Shown piece after piece: positions 22,256 through 32,345 of a stretch of DNA of 64,000 nucleotides (position 1 is its first letter; each line of letters starts with the position of its first letter). The notes beneath the pieces were generated by a model. That model was given only the letters and a program-made list of their open reading frames with translations, searched no databases and was not told where the DNA came from. This DNA comes from Stomoxys calcitrans. Taxonomy: Eukaryota > Arthropoda > Insecta > Diptera > Muscidae. Both the position numbers and the translations under genes were made by a program. The stretch spans positions 46,853,729 to 46,917,728 of the forward strand of contig NC_081553.1 in the NCBI RefSeq assembly GCF_963082655.1. Reading direction: 5' to 3'.

Positions 22256-23362
22256 GGTTGGGACACAATTTCCAAGAAATCTAAAAGACGATCTAGCCGA
22301 TTTAGGGTCTTAGATCCACAAAAGCCACATTTATTATCCGATTTTGCTGAAATTTGGTACAGAGAGTTGTGTTGGGCCAGTCGACATTCTTCTTCAATTT
22401 GGCCCGATTTCTCGATTTAAGGTTTTGGGCCGAGAAACGGCGCATTTGTCGACCGATTCCGTCAAAATTTGGGACAGTGAGTTGTATTGGGCCCTTAGAC
22501 ATTCTTCTTTAATTTGGTTCAGATCGGTTCAGATTTGGATATAGCTGCCATATAGACCGATTTCTCGATTTAAGGTTTTGGGCCGAGAAAAGGCGCATTT
22601 GTCGACCTATTCCGTCAAAATTTGGGACAGTGAGTTGTGTTAAGGCCTTTGACATTCTTTTTCAATTTGACTCAGATCGGATCAGATTTGGATATAGCTG
22701 CCATATAGACCGATCCGCCTATTTAGGGTCTTAGGCCCATAAAAGCCAAATTTTTTAAACCGATTTTGCTGAAATTTGGTACAGAGAGTTGTGTTAGGCC
22801 AGTCGACATTCTTCTTCAAGTTGGCGCAGATCGGTCCAGATTTGGATATAGCTGCCATATAGACCGATCTCCCGATTTAAGGTTTTCGGCTTATAAAAGG
22901 CGCATTTATCGACCGATTTTGCCAAAATTTGGGACAGTGAGGCCCATAGTCATTCTTCTTCAAATTGGTTCAAATCGGTTCAGATTTGGATATAGCTGCC
23001 ATATAGAACGATATCTCGATTTCAGGTTTTGGGCCCATAAAAGGCGCATTTATTGTCCGATTTCGCCCAAATTTCGGACAGTGAGTTGCGTTACGCTCTT
23101 TCAAAAGTTTTTGCAATTTGGCCCAGATGGGTCCCGATTTGGATATACCTGCCATATAGACCGATCTCCCGATTTAAGTTTTTGGACCCATAAAAGGCGC
23201 ATTTATTGTCCGATTTCGCCGAAATTTGGGACAGTGAGTTGTGTAAGGCCCTTCGACATCCCTTTTCAAGTTGGCTTAGATCGGTTCATATTTGGATATA
23301 GCTGCCATATAGACCGATCTCTCGCCTTAAAATCGGCCCGGCCGAACTTAACGCCTTTTTAC
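22256..23362 (+). repeat. DINE-1-like array and tail, plus orientation
   Basis: Unit cores at 22538, 22691, 22845, 22989, 23142 and 23295 are spaced 153, 154, 144, 153 and 153 bp. It ends at ATCGGCCCGGCCGAA and CGCCTTTTTACTTTTTA. A 212-codon open frame (22766-23401) runs through the array because the unit is 51 codons long. The head is missing. Confidence 0.8.
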
Positions 23363-23755
23363 TTTTTACTATTCCTATGTTTCTCATGGTGGTTTTCATA
23401 GTTTTCCAGGGGGAGGTGCATATGTAATCTTCGCTGTGGCGAGACGCTTGGTCCTTGGTCCTTGGCCTCCAGCCGCCCCTAACCTGGGAACAGACGCTGA
23501 TGTTGGCCATTAGTGATTTGAAGGCGCTTATAACTCGCCTTGTCATCACATGGCACTCAGTATTTTTTTAATTAAGAGCCAGTGTCATTGACTGCCCGCG
23601 GCCGCATTTCCAGCTACATCACATAAGAATGGAATTTTCTACCATCCGCAACCTGTGGACGCAACCCGCCAGCTTTCAGCTGAGCTTCCCTTGATAACGA
23701 TGGACACCACACAAGTCGGAGCTCAAAGTTTCAACCTGATTGGTGCTCATAGCGT
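23363..23755. other. Unrecognised segment, more GC-rich than its surroundings
   Basis: It contains GGTCCTTGGTCCTTGGCCTCC and CCGCGGCCGCATTTCC. It may be retrotransposon-derived, but no domain or terminal structure can be shown. Confidence 0.3.
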
Positions 23756-23925
23756 GTCGGCCGGGCCATATTTAGATATAGCTCCCATATAAACCCATCG
23801 GCAGATTTTACTTCTTGAGCTCCTAGAGGGCGCAATTCTTATCCGATTTTGGAGAGAGAGATACTGGGCAACTTGGTATATAAGATTCGACCCGGCCGAA
23901 CTTAGCACACTTTTACTCATTGGTA
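23756..23925 (+). repeat. DINE-1-like last unit and tail
   Basis: GATATAGCTCCCATATAAACC, then TTCGACCCGGCCGAACTTAG and CACACTTTTACTC. Confidence 0.75.
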
Positions 23926-23975
23926 TTTAGAGTACACAACAAGCCCTTATACTGCCTTTGATGTACGTATGTCTA

Positions 23976-24022
23976 TAGCGGTATGGGGCGGATTAATATC
24001 TGCAACCTCTTTTCAACCCTAC
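23976..24022 (+). mobile_element. Non-LTR 3' end fragment
   Basis: GGGGCGGATTAATATCTGC, then AACCTCTTTTCAACC and CTACCTAACCTAAG. The same end occurs on the minus strand at 50203-50300. Confidence 0.5.
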
Positions 24023-24957
24023 CTAACCTAAGTCATTCCACTGTGCAAAACCCACATATATAATTTGGGGCTATATTTAAGCGACTATTTTGGCAACTTA
24101 AGTGTGCGTAAGGATTCGTCGCGATAAACAAAAAAATTAAAACAACACTCTTGACACATAGCACACATTTGTGTATACCACACTTGACCTTTTGTATACT
24201 AACGTTTAGTAGTGTGTGTGCATGAATGTAAATGTGTACTTTGCGGGTGGGCATTAAATAAATGATTGATTTAAAATTGTTTTCTGCAAAGGCAATTTAA
24301 GGACTCACATACCTGAAAACATAAGTAAAAGTTAAAAAAAAAATATATATATACGCGTATATGAAATCTTGAAGGGTAAGGTAAAAGCCTCGCATTGAGT
24401 AAATGTTTGAAATGAAATCAGTGGCTTTAGTGGTGTATAGTGAAAATTGAAACATTTGCAGAAAATGAGTGAAATTGTACTTTCTCTCTCTCTCTCTCTC
24501 AATTCTGATTGAGCAAAATATTGGCAATGTTTTGCAGAGCTCTGTTTATTTTATTACACCCCTATAGTGTGAAAGAGAGACACACATAAAATGCATAGAG
24601 TTAGGTTTGAATGCAGGGTTTTCCATAAGGTAGTCTCAATGAGCGAAAGATTTCACCCAACCAATCAACCACACAGCCCATTGACAAAACAAGGGGGCGA
24701 AGCAACTACCATGTCTGCGAAGTGAGTTGAGGCTGCTATGGTGGTAACAGAAATTGGTGGTGTTAAGGTCCTTTGGCTGAGCATACATTCAGCTGACTCT
24801 GTGTGTGTGTGTGTGTGTGTGTTTTTATGTGACTGTGTGTACCTTTTTGGCAATTGTGTCTCTCACAAGGGCTCTTCTATGCAATGGTTGTTGGAATTGC
24901 GTGGAAAACCATTTTTTGTTTTGTGACTAAAAGAATTTTTAACCAACCACCTTAGAT
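24023..24957. other. Region upstream of the exon-1 gene; no gene seen
   Basis: Single-copy-looking AT-rich sequence with a CT tract (24483-24500) and a GT tract (24801-24822). It is the expected place for promoter-proximal control elements of the gene starting at 25810. No specific binding site is claimed. Confidence 0.4.
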
Positions 24958-24963
24958 TCAGTT
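24958..24963 (+). promoter_or_regulatory. Candidate initiator (Inr)
   Basis: TCAGTT matches the fly initiator consensus TCAKTY and would put +1 at 24960, giving an ~850-bp 5' UTR. No TATA box and no clear DPE at +28 are seen. Such a hexamer also occurs by chance, so this is a weak proposal. Confidence 0.25.
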
Positions 24964-25809
24964 GTGTTTTCAACACAAACAGACAAACACGTCACATCAT
25001 AGCTCTGCTCTGAGTTACACTACTTGCCGCAAAACGATCGAAAAGCAAATTCCGTTTCGAATTAAAAGAAAAAACAAACTAAACAGCATTGCAAAAAACC
25101 TAAACCAAAGAGGGGTTAAATTGCCGAAATAGCTAAAGAAAAACAACAATTATTTTTATAGGGAAAATCATCGAAAAAAAAAAAAAAACAAAAATCAACA
25201 TTCACAAGCACGCCAACGAACACACCTAAGTATAACATGCTCCATAGAATGGCCAAAGTCAAATAAAACCAAAATCCACAGCAAAAATACCCTCGTCCTA
25301 GTACTTTGTGTAAGTGTGCTAAGAGTGTGAGTGTGCTACGCCGTGTGAGAGAGTGTGCGTGTGTGTGTATGAGTGTGTGCTGAACGTTTGCTTTTTCGTT
25401 TATCGAGTAGACAGTAAACGTTTGTTAACGGTTACGGACACACAACAAAGGATATGAACGATTTAAATGTAAAACGTTGATGATCGTGAAAGGACGTACA
25501 TTTCGCCAAGTCCAACAAACGGATGAAAAGAAAACAATTTCTTTGAAAGGAAATATTTAAAAAAAAAAAATAATAATAACAAAAGAAAAACATAATGACA
25601 ACAATCGATTAAAAGGCAAAACAATTGTAGCAAAGAAAAGAATATTTCAAAAAATTAAGTGATTTAATTTAAAAAAAAATTTAAAAAAAAAAATGGAAAA
25701 TTTGTGAAAATTTTTTAAACATTCAAGATTAAGTGCTGTAAAAGAGAATTCTTTTTTCCTAAAAAAAAACTCAAATTTCCTTAAACAAGTTAAAAATAAA
25801 CAACAAAAC
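24964..25809 (+). other. Probable 5' UTR of the exon-1 gene
   Basis: Very A-rich, with GTGTGAGAG/GTGTGTGT simple sequence at 25320-25380 and many A-runs. The absence of transposons here, in contrast with both flanks, fits a transcribed leader. Upstream ATGs are present. The extent rests only on the candidate initiator. Confidence 0.45.
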
Positions 25810-26693
25810 ATGTCTTCCTCGGAACACGAAGTCGATATTAGTGTAGTGTCCAGTCCTGAACCCTCTCCCTTGGGCTGTGGCCAAGAGGGTCGCGATTCAC
25901 CACGTCTAAGGTCCACATCGCCAGCTCGCTCACAAGGGGGAGCCTCCACACCCAATTCAATGCACACCCCCACCACAGCAGCCGGTACACCGACCTCGGC
26001 CTCACAATATCAAAGCGGCCATCATCATCTGCCACATCATCACAGCCCCTCGAGCATGGCAACGGCTGTGGCACCTACGGTGTTGCATCATCATTTGCAA
26101 CATCATTTGAATTCATTAAATGCCGGTCATCATCCGGTAGCCTTACATCATGCCTTGCATGCCAGTTTTGGCCATTTAACCCATCCGGCACATCAGCATT
26201 TGCTACAGCATCCGTCAGCGGTGACACCGACGGTGGTTTCACATTTTGCTGCTGCGACCAATAGTAATAATGCCGCCGCCGCCGCCGCAGCCGTCGCCTC
26301 TACAGCTAGTCATACAGAACGTTTGAGTCCACCGGCCTTGGGTGGCCATGGAGCTCCCAAATCACCAGAATCCACCACCACAGATGAGTCACAGACTAAT
26401 CATAGTAGTCACAATAATAACAACAACAATAGCAAAATGGTTAATAATAATAATTGCAATACCAATGGGGAGCAGACAAATGGTGAGCAGCCGGCGGTTG
26501 CCGGTGTTAATGGTGGTGCTGCTAATGGAAAAGTTACCTCGGGTAATGGTTTCACCAGCTTCTCCATCTCCTCCATACTAAGTCGCAATGAACCCACGAA
26601 AAAGAATGGCTCAAATTTAATAACACCTATACCTCAATTACCGCCGGCCACAGTGGGTGCTGGAGGTCCTCAGGATGCTGCCATGTTGTCGAG
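25810..26693 (+). CDS. First coding exon of a probable NK-class homeobox transcription repressor
   Basis: It encodes 294 residues plus two bases of a split codon. The start sits in a fly-type context (CAAAACATGT). The N-terminus, EVDISVVSSPEPSP, is acidic and Ser/Pro-rich. His-rich stretches (about 70-145), an Ala run (about 156-163) and an Asn-rich stretch (about 200-222) follow. FSISSILSR (residues 251-259, F codon at 26560) matches the eh1 motif FxIxxIL, which recruits Groucho in many homeodomain, T-box and forkhead repressors. TSFSIxxIL near the end of the N-terminal region is typical of NK-class proteins (Hmx/NK7.1, bagpipe/Nkx3). The homeodomain is not in the window. The exon is intact, and its codon use and GC content differ sharply from its surroundings. 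The class is inferred; gene identity is not established, so no symbol is given. Confidence 0.8.
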
Positions 26694-26699
26694 GTGAGT
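26694..26699 (+). other. Splice donor of exon 1
   Basis: AG|GTGAGT at 26692-26699 is a consensus donor. It comes immediately before an in-frame TGA that the unspliced frame would meet at 26695. The codon is split after its second base. No acceptor with a homeodomain exon is found to the right, so the intron should exceed 37 kb. Confidence 0.8.
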
Positions 26700-26983
26700 T
26701 AAATCCTTTTTTTTTTGGGGGAAAAATTTTGCCTAGAAAATTTATTTTTCAAAGCATCACATGATAGAAAATTTATATAGTGAACAAAGAAAGAAAGAAT
26801 TGGTTGGTCTTGCAAAAATCTGTTTTTGCAAAAATATCTTCAAAATGTGCTAAAGTGGTTTTTGGGCTTAACATATGGAGGGCAAAATTGATTTTAGTGA
26901 AATTTAAAAATTACTATCAGAAATCACCGTATTCTGTATGTGGTTACAATAATTTATCTAAATATTAAAAAAAGCCCTTCGTA

Positions 26984-27211
26984 ACGAAGTGTTTGGCATG
27001 TCCGTTTATGACGCCGAAATGCCTGGGTTCGATTCCTGACGAGAACATCAAAAAAATGTTCAGCGGTGGTTAACCCCCTTACAAATGCTGGCTACATTTG
27101 TGAGGTATCCTGCCATATGCAAACTTTTCTATCAAGTGGTGTGGCTATGCGGCACTGGGCATAAAAAAAGGAGACCCCTTACCCTCTCGAAAGAGAAACA
27201 AACAAAAATTG
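26984..27211 (+). mobile_element. tRNA-derived SINE copy 6, diverged left part
   Basis: GTTTGGCATGTCCGTTTATG, then GCCTGGGTTCGATTCCTGAC (B box), CAGCGGTGGTTAACCCC and TGCGGCACTGGGC follow the SINE order with many substitutions. It breaks off in CTCTCGAAAGAGAAACAAAC; the right part resumes at about 27696. Confidence 0.65.
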
Positions 27212-27246
27212 TAACCTTTAATGATCTTCGCCCCAACATGCTAAAA

Positions 27247-27345
27247 ACTTAAAAAATTAAAAATTCGGCAAAGCCCGGCCGGGATTCGAACCTGGGCACA
27301 CGGAGTAACAGCGAGAGCCATTGCCGTTGTCTTAGCGTTCGAAGC
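27247..27345 (-). mobile_element. Second, different tRNA-like SINE fragment
   Basis: On the minus strand CCCAGGTTCGAATCCCGGCC is a canonical B box, followed by GGGCTTTGCCGAATTTTTAA. An A box cannot be fixed with confidence. It lies within the ~480-bp insertion that splits SINE copy 6. It is not a tRNA gene: no cloverleaf can be completed. Confidence 0.5.
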
Positions 27346-27695
27346 CATCAATACAACTTCCAATAGATGCACAAAATCATGTGTAGTACGGAAGAAGTGT
27401 AATTTGTCACAGAAAGAATGTTTGTCATTACACAAAAATACATGCATTGGGAAGAGTATAGGTAATAGGCAAGGTTGGCGAGCGTGGTTAATGTGGTAAT
27501 TGTTTCATAGATGCATTTTCGCAATTAATACGATTCAAATACGACAAACCAACGCACGGCCCTTGAAGCCATCACACCTAATATGGTTGAATAGTCTTCT
27601 AACCAAAGACGAAACGCGTCCCATAGTGGTTGGTGTGTGTTTCTATCTTTGGGTTTCCTTTTGCATCTCGTCTCGAAAGAAAAAGAAACAAAAAT

Positions 27696-27775
27696 TGGAC
27701 TTAAACTTTAATCGGACTGCACTCTTAAATATAATAAAAGAGTCTCCTGTTCTTTAGTGGAATGTTCATGAGAAA
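27696..27775 (+). mobile_element. SINE copy 6, right part
   Basis: ACTTAAACTTTAATCGGACT, then GCACTC, then CTGTTCTTTAGTGGAATGTT is the distal end of the main SINE family. It continues copy 6. Confidence 0.6.
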
Positions 27776-27891
27776 TGTAGTTTAGTAAATCAGTTGAAGA
27801 TTTTTTCTTAGACGTAGGGCACATATTTTTCTAGAAAAAGAAATCCAAAGCCCTTAAATCTTCAAAATGAAATAAATGAATGAAACGTTCA

Positions 27892-28183
27892 AAAGCAAAT
27901 TTGCCCATGAACATTCCTCTTAGGAACTGGGGCAAAATTCTCACTGACCTCTGTCCGTGTAAAATTTTAAGCTCAATGAAAAGGGGCCTTCTTTTTATAG
28001 CCGAGTCCGAACGGAGTCCGCAGTGTGGCACCTCTTTGGGGAGAAGTTTTAACATGGCTTATAGTACTTCACAAATGTTGTCAGTGTAAGGAGGGGATAA
28101 CCACTGCTGAAAGTGTTTTCTGTTATTCTCGCCAGGATTCGAACCCAGGCGTTCAGCGTCATAGGGAGACATGCTAAACCCTT
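27892..28183 (-). mobile_element. tRNA-derived SINE copy 7
   Basis: Distal end (GCCCATGAACATTCC) to B box (AGGATTCGAACCCAGG on +) and to ACATGCTAAACC, where the A box is decayed. A possible 8-bp duplication AACGTTCA lies at 27884-27891 and 28186-28193. Confidence 0.8.
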
Positions 28184-28314
28184 TGAACGTTCACATATTT
28201 TAATTTGTGTTTAAAATTAGCAATAGGCCTGGAATAAATGTCAACGACATCAAGTAGAAGCAAGCGAAACCGCCGGTCCGAACTTTGGATAAGCTCGTTA
28301 CGTCAAGTTCGGTG

Positions 28315-28449
28315 AAAAATACATCATATAAAAAAAAACTTATCAGCTATATCGAAATATGGTACGATCTGGACCAAACTCGAAAAATACACCATATAAA
28401 AAAAACTTATCAGCTATATCGAAATATGGTACGATCTGGACCAAACTCG
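28315..28449. repeat. 67-bp tandem duplication
   Basis: Copy 1 is at 28315-28382 and copy 2 at 28383-28449. Each has an A8-9 run, TTATCAGCTATATCG and GGTACGATCTGGACC. They differ at two positions (CAT/CAC and run length). It lies in DINE-like sequence. Confidence 0.85.
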
Positions 28450-28520
28450 CCAGGATCGTCGGAAGGTCTAGCACAACCCATTGCCCTGGACTTTAAATCG
28501 AGAATTTGGTATGTATGGTA

Positions 28521-28833
28521 AATGCAGATTTTTTCCCATGAACATTCCACTAAGGAACAGGGGCAAACTTGTCACATATAAATGAGTGCAGTCCGATTCA
28601 AATTTAAGCTCAATAATAAGCGGCCCTCTTTTTATAGCCGAGTCCGAACGGCGTGCCGCAGTGCGACACCTCTTTGGAGAGAAGTTTTACATGGCATAGT
28701 ACCTCACAAATGTTGCCAGCATTAGGAGGGAAAAAACACCGCTGAAAATTTTTTCTAATGGTCTCGCCAGGATTCGAACCAGGCGTTCAGCATCATAGGC
28801 GGATATGCTAACATCTGAGCTACGTTGGCCTCT
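28521..28833 (-). mobile_element. tRNA-derived SINE copy 8, intact
   Basis: Complete from the distal end to the 5' GGCC. An 11-bp duplication with one mismatch, TATGTATGRTA, lies at 28510-28520 and 28834-28844. Confidence 0.85.
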
Positions 28834-28841
28834 TATGTATG

Positions 28842-30365
28842 ATAGATATGTCTAAATGTACAACGATCTGAACCATATAGGACACGGATGTCGAAGAACC
28901 TATCACAGCTCAATATGCCAAATTTCAGCAAAATCGGGTAATAAATGTTCCTTTTATGGCTCCAAAACCTTAAATCGGGATATGGATATATATGACACCT
29001 TTATCCAAATATAGAACGCTCTGGACATTATAGGGCCCGCATGTCGAGGAACCTTACATAGCTCACTGTGTTAAATTTCAAAGCGGAATCTATTAACAAA
29101 TGCTCTTTTTTTGGCCCCAAGACCTTTAATAGGAAAATCTGTATGTATGACAGCTACATCGAAATATAGATCGATGTGAACCATATAGGGCACGGATGTC
29201 GAAGAACTTATCGCAGCTCACTGCGGCAAATTTCAGCGAAATCAGTTAAGAAATACGTTTTTATGAGCCCATAAACTTTAGTCGGGAGATGAACATATAT
29301 GACAGCTATGTCCGAATATAGAACGATCTGGACCATATAGAGTCTGGATGTCGAAGAACCTAACACAGCTCACTGTGCCAAATTTCAGCAAGATCGGGTA
29401 AAAAATGTGCCTTTTATGGCCCAAAAACCATAAATCGGGAGATCGGATGTCGAAGAGCCTAACATATCTCACCGAAGCGAAATCTGTTAATAAATACGTT
29501 TTTTTGGGCCCAAGACCCCAATCGGGAAATCGGTATATATGACAGCTATATCAAACTATAGATCGATGTGAAATTTATAGGGCCCGGATGTCCCAGAGCC
29601 TTACACAGCTCACTGCACCAAAATTCAGCGAAATCTGGTAATAAATGCTCTTATTATGGCTCCACAATCTAAAATCGGGGGTTGGACATATATAACAGCT
29701 TTATTTAAATATAGAACGATCTGGACATTATAGAGCCCGGATATCGAATAACCTAATATAGCTCACTGTGCCTTATTTCGAAGCGAAATCGGTTAATAAA
29801 TGCCCGTTTTTGGCACAAGACCTTCAATCGGGAAATCGGTATATATGATAGCTATATCAAAATATAGATCGAAGTGAACTTTAAAGGTCCCGAATGTCGG
29901 AGAGCCTAACACAGCTCACTTACCAAAATTCAGCGAAATCTGGTAATAAATGCTCCTTTTATGGCGGCACAATCTTAAATCGGGAGATGGACTTATATGA
30001 CAGCTATATCCAAATATATAACGATCTGGGCCATATAGGGCCCCAATTTCGAAGAACCTAACGCATCTGTCGAATTTCAGAGAAGTCTGTTAATAAATGC
30101 GCTTTTTATGGGCCCAAGAACTTAAATCGGGAAATCGGTCTATATGGCGGGTATATCCAAACATAGATCGATCTGGACCATAGTCGGTTCGAACGTCAAG
30201 GGGCTTATCGCAACTACCGAATTTTAGCGAAATCTGTTAATAAATACGCTTTTAATGGGCCCAAGAACTTAAATCGGGGGATCAGTCTATATGATGGCTA
30301 TATTCAAATATAGCCCGATCTCGACCATAGTCGGTACGTTAGTCAAGGGGCCTAGCGCAATTCTA
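28842..30365 (-). repeat. DINE-1-like tandem array, minus orientation
   Basis: About ten units carry ATATATGACAGCTATATC, CGATCTGGACCATATAGGGC and GGATGTCGAAGAACC. Unit lengths are near 150 bp but more variable than elsewhere, indicating an older block. Both ends are missing here. Confidence 0.8.
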
Positions 30366-30654
30366 ACAAAACCAAATTTCTAACAAACAGGGGATACTTC
30401 TTTCATATCAAGTGAGTGAAGTCCGATTAAAGTTTAAAGCCTTCTACTTTATGCCGCGTCTGAACGGCGTGCTGCATACCGACACCACTTGGTAGAGAAG
30501 AACATGCCAAGATACCTAAAAGATGTAGGCAGCGTTAGAGAGTAGAAAACCACCGCTGAAAATTCTTCTGACGGTCACTCCTGGGATTTTAACCCACACG
30601 TTCGGCGCCATAAGCGGACATGCTAACCTCTGCGCCACGGTGGCCATCCCCTAG
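30366..30654 (-). mobile_element. tRNA-derived SINE copy 9
   Basis: Diverged but complete to the 5' end: the B box is decayed (GGGATTTTAACCCACAC on +) and the A box is kept (GCTAACCTCTGCGCCACGG). Its 5' end runs into four 20-bp tandem copies. Confidence 0.8.
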
Positions 30655-30714
30655 CCACGGTGGCGATGCCCTAGCCACGGTCACCATCCCCTACCCACGT
30701 TGGCAATCCCCTAG
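30635..30714. repeat. 20-bp tandem repeat, four copies
   Basis: CCACGGTGGCCATCCCCTAG at 30635-30654 is followed by three variants at 30655, 30675 and 30695. The unit begins with the 5' end of the SINE (CCACGGTGGCC), so the array grew from the SINE/flank junction. Confidence 0.9.
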
Positions 30715-30938
30715 CATAACTCACTCATCCAAATCGGTTAACAAATGCGCGTTTTTATGGGCCTAAGACCTTTAAATGGGTATATATGGCAGCTACACCA
30801 AAATATAGCCCCATCTGGACCATATTCGGTACGAACGTCAAGGGGTCCAACACTAACAAATAGTGCTAAATTTCATCGAAACCGGTTAATAAATGCGCCG
30901 TTTATAGGCTCAATGTCTTAAATTGTTAGATCGATGTA
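30715..30938 (-). repeat. DINE-1-like array, continued
   Basis: About one and a half units; it ends at the TA target of the MITE at 30939. Confidence 0.7.
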
Positions 30939-31175
30939 TTGGGTTGGCCAAAAAGTAATTGCGGATTTTTCATATAGTCGGCGTTGACAAATTTTTTCAC
31001 AGCTTGTGACTCTGTAATTGCATTCTTTCTTCTGTCAGTTATCAGCTGTTACTTTTAGCTTGCTTTAGAAAAAAAGTGTAAAAAAAGTATATTTGATTAA
31101 AGTTCATTCTAAGTTTTATTAAAAATGGATTTACTTTCTTTTAAAAAATCCGCAATTACTTTTTGGGCAACCCAA
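30939..31175. mobile_element. mariner-type MITE, copy 1
   Basis: 237 bp with ~30-bp terminal inverted repeats: TTGGGTTGGCCAAAAAGTAA on the left and TTACTTTTTGGGCAACCCAA on the right, continuing inward as TTGCGGATTTTT. TA dinucleotides flank it. Termini of the form TTGGGTTG…AAGTAATTGCGGATTTTT are those of mariner elements of the mellifera type. There is no transposase, so it is an internal-deletion derivative moved in trans. Confidence 0.9.
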
Positions 31176-31397
31176 TATATGACAATTCAAATGTAGACTG
31201 ATCAAGGCCATAATTAATAGAAATATTGAAGAACCTAACACAACTACGGCTAGTTCGATAGGTATATCTAAATTTGAACCGAATTCGACCAAACTCTTCA
31301 GATATTCAGGTAGTCAGAGAAGCGTTGTTCAAAATTTTGGGAAGATTGGCCAATAAATGTGTTTACAGTGGCTCTAGAAGTGAAAATCGGATGATAT
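31176..31397 (-). repeat. DINE-1-like array, continued
   Basis: Unit remnants (CTAAATTTGAACCGAATTCG, GTTGTTCAAAATTTTGGGAA) between the MITE and the Tc1/mariner fragment. Confidence 0.6.
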
Positions 31398-31760
31398 AAT
31401 GGGTGATTTTTTAGCTATTACCCTTTTTTTACATTTTTTGTTTCACTGTCAAACATCTTCAATGTGGTCTATAATTTAAGCATGAATCGTCTTACAAACG
31501 AACAACGCTTGCTAATTACTGAATTTCATTCTCAAAATGCGTGCTCTGTTAAGAAAGTTCATCGCGCGCATCTTCCACTGAGCGATGCAGCTCACTTTTA
31601 ACTCAATGGCTACGTAAATAAGCGGAATAATTGATTTTGGATTGAAGATCAGCCAGAAGCATTGCAAGAGCTACCAATGCATCCAGAAAAAGTCACAGTT
31701 TGGTGGGGTTTATGGGCTGGTGACATCATTGGACCGTACTTCTTCCGAATCTTACAACAA
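31398..31760 (+). pseudogene. Tc1/mariner transposase, internally deleted
   Basis: The end GGGTGATTTTTTAGC resembles a terminal repeat. From ATG 31482 the frame reads MNRLTNEQRLLITEFHSQ (start of the DNA-binding domain), then NACSVKKVHRA. It then jumps to the catalytic region SDAAHF-stop-LNGYVNKRNN-stop and on to MHPEKVTVWWGLWAGDIIGP. The Asp in SDAAHF corresponds to the first catalytic residue. The second and third acidic residues are missing. Two in-frame stops and a deletion of several hundred bases make it inactive. Confidence 0.8.
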
Positions 31761-31784
31761 CTCATTGAGTTTAAATTTTCAACG

Positions 31785-32016
31785 AAATCATTGGTCGGAT
31801 GTCGGTAGGTGTACAATAACTCACTGTTTCAAGATTTAGTGAAATCGGGTTATAAATAAAGAATTTGTGGGCTTAAGACCCTTTATCAGTCTATATGGCA
31901 ACTATTTCCAATAATGATCCGATTTTGGCTAGATCGACTTAAAGTGTCATGACGAACTAGAATATAAATACTTTATGGGGTCTTTGACCAGTATTTTGAG
32001 GTGTTACAAAGGGAAT
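31785..32016 (-). repeat. DINE-1-like unit and head, minus
   Basis: GAAATCGGGTTATAAATAAA and TCTATATGGCAACTATTTCC, then CTAGATCGACTTAAAGTGTC, TACTTTATGGGGTCTTTGAC and GAGGTGTTACAAA. The GTCY patch is lost. The head is split by the SINE at 32017 and ends at about 32345. Confidence 0.75.
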
Positions 32017-32319
32017 GGAGGCCACAGTAGCGCAGAGGTTAGCATGTCCGCCTATGACGCTGAACGCCTGGGTTCGTATCCTGTCGAGACCATCAAAAAG
32101 CGGTGGTTTTCCCCTCCTAATGCTGGCAATATTCGTGAGGTACTATGCCATGTAAAACTTCTCTTCAAAGAGGTGTCGCAATGCGGCATGCCGTCCGGAC
32201 CCGGCTGTAAAAAGGAGGCCTCTTATCATTGAGCTTAAATTTGAATCGAACTGCACGCGTTGATATGTGAGAAGTTTGCCCCTGTTCATTTGTGGAATGT
32301 TCATGGGCAAAATTTGCAT
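32017..32319 (+). mobile_element. tRNA-derived SINE copy 10, intact
   Basis: It starts GGAGGCCACAGTAGCGCAGAGG and has B box GGGTTCGTATCC. A 13-bp duplication TTACAAASGGAAT (one mismatch) lies at 32004-32016 and 32320-32332. The duplicated target is the conserved GTTACAAACGGAATGAC of the DINE head. Confidence 0.9.
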
Positions 32320-32345
32320 TTACAAACGGAATGACGTTTTGGAAT

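Noticed and set aside
25647..25976. 109-codon minus-strand frame over the start of exon 1
   Set aside because: Antisense shadow of the A-rich leader and the first coding residues; no motif.
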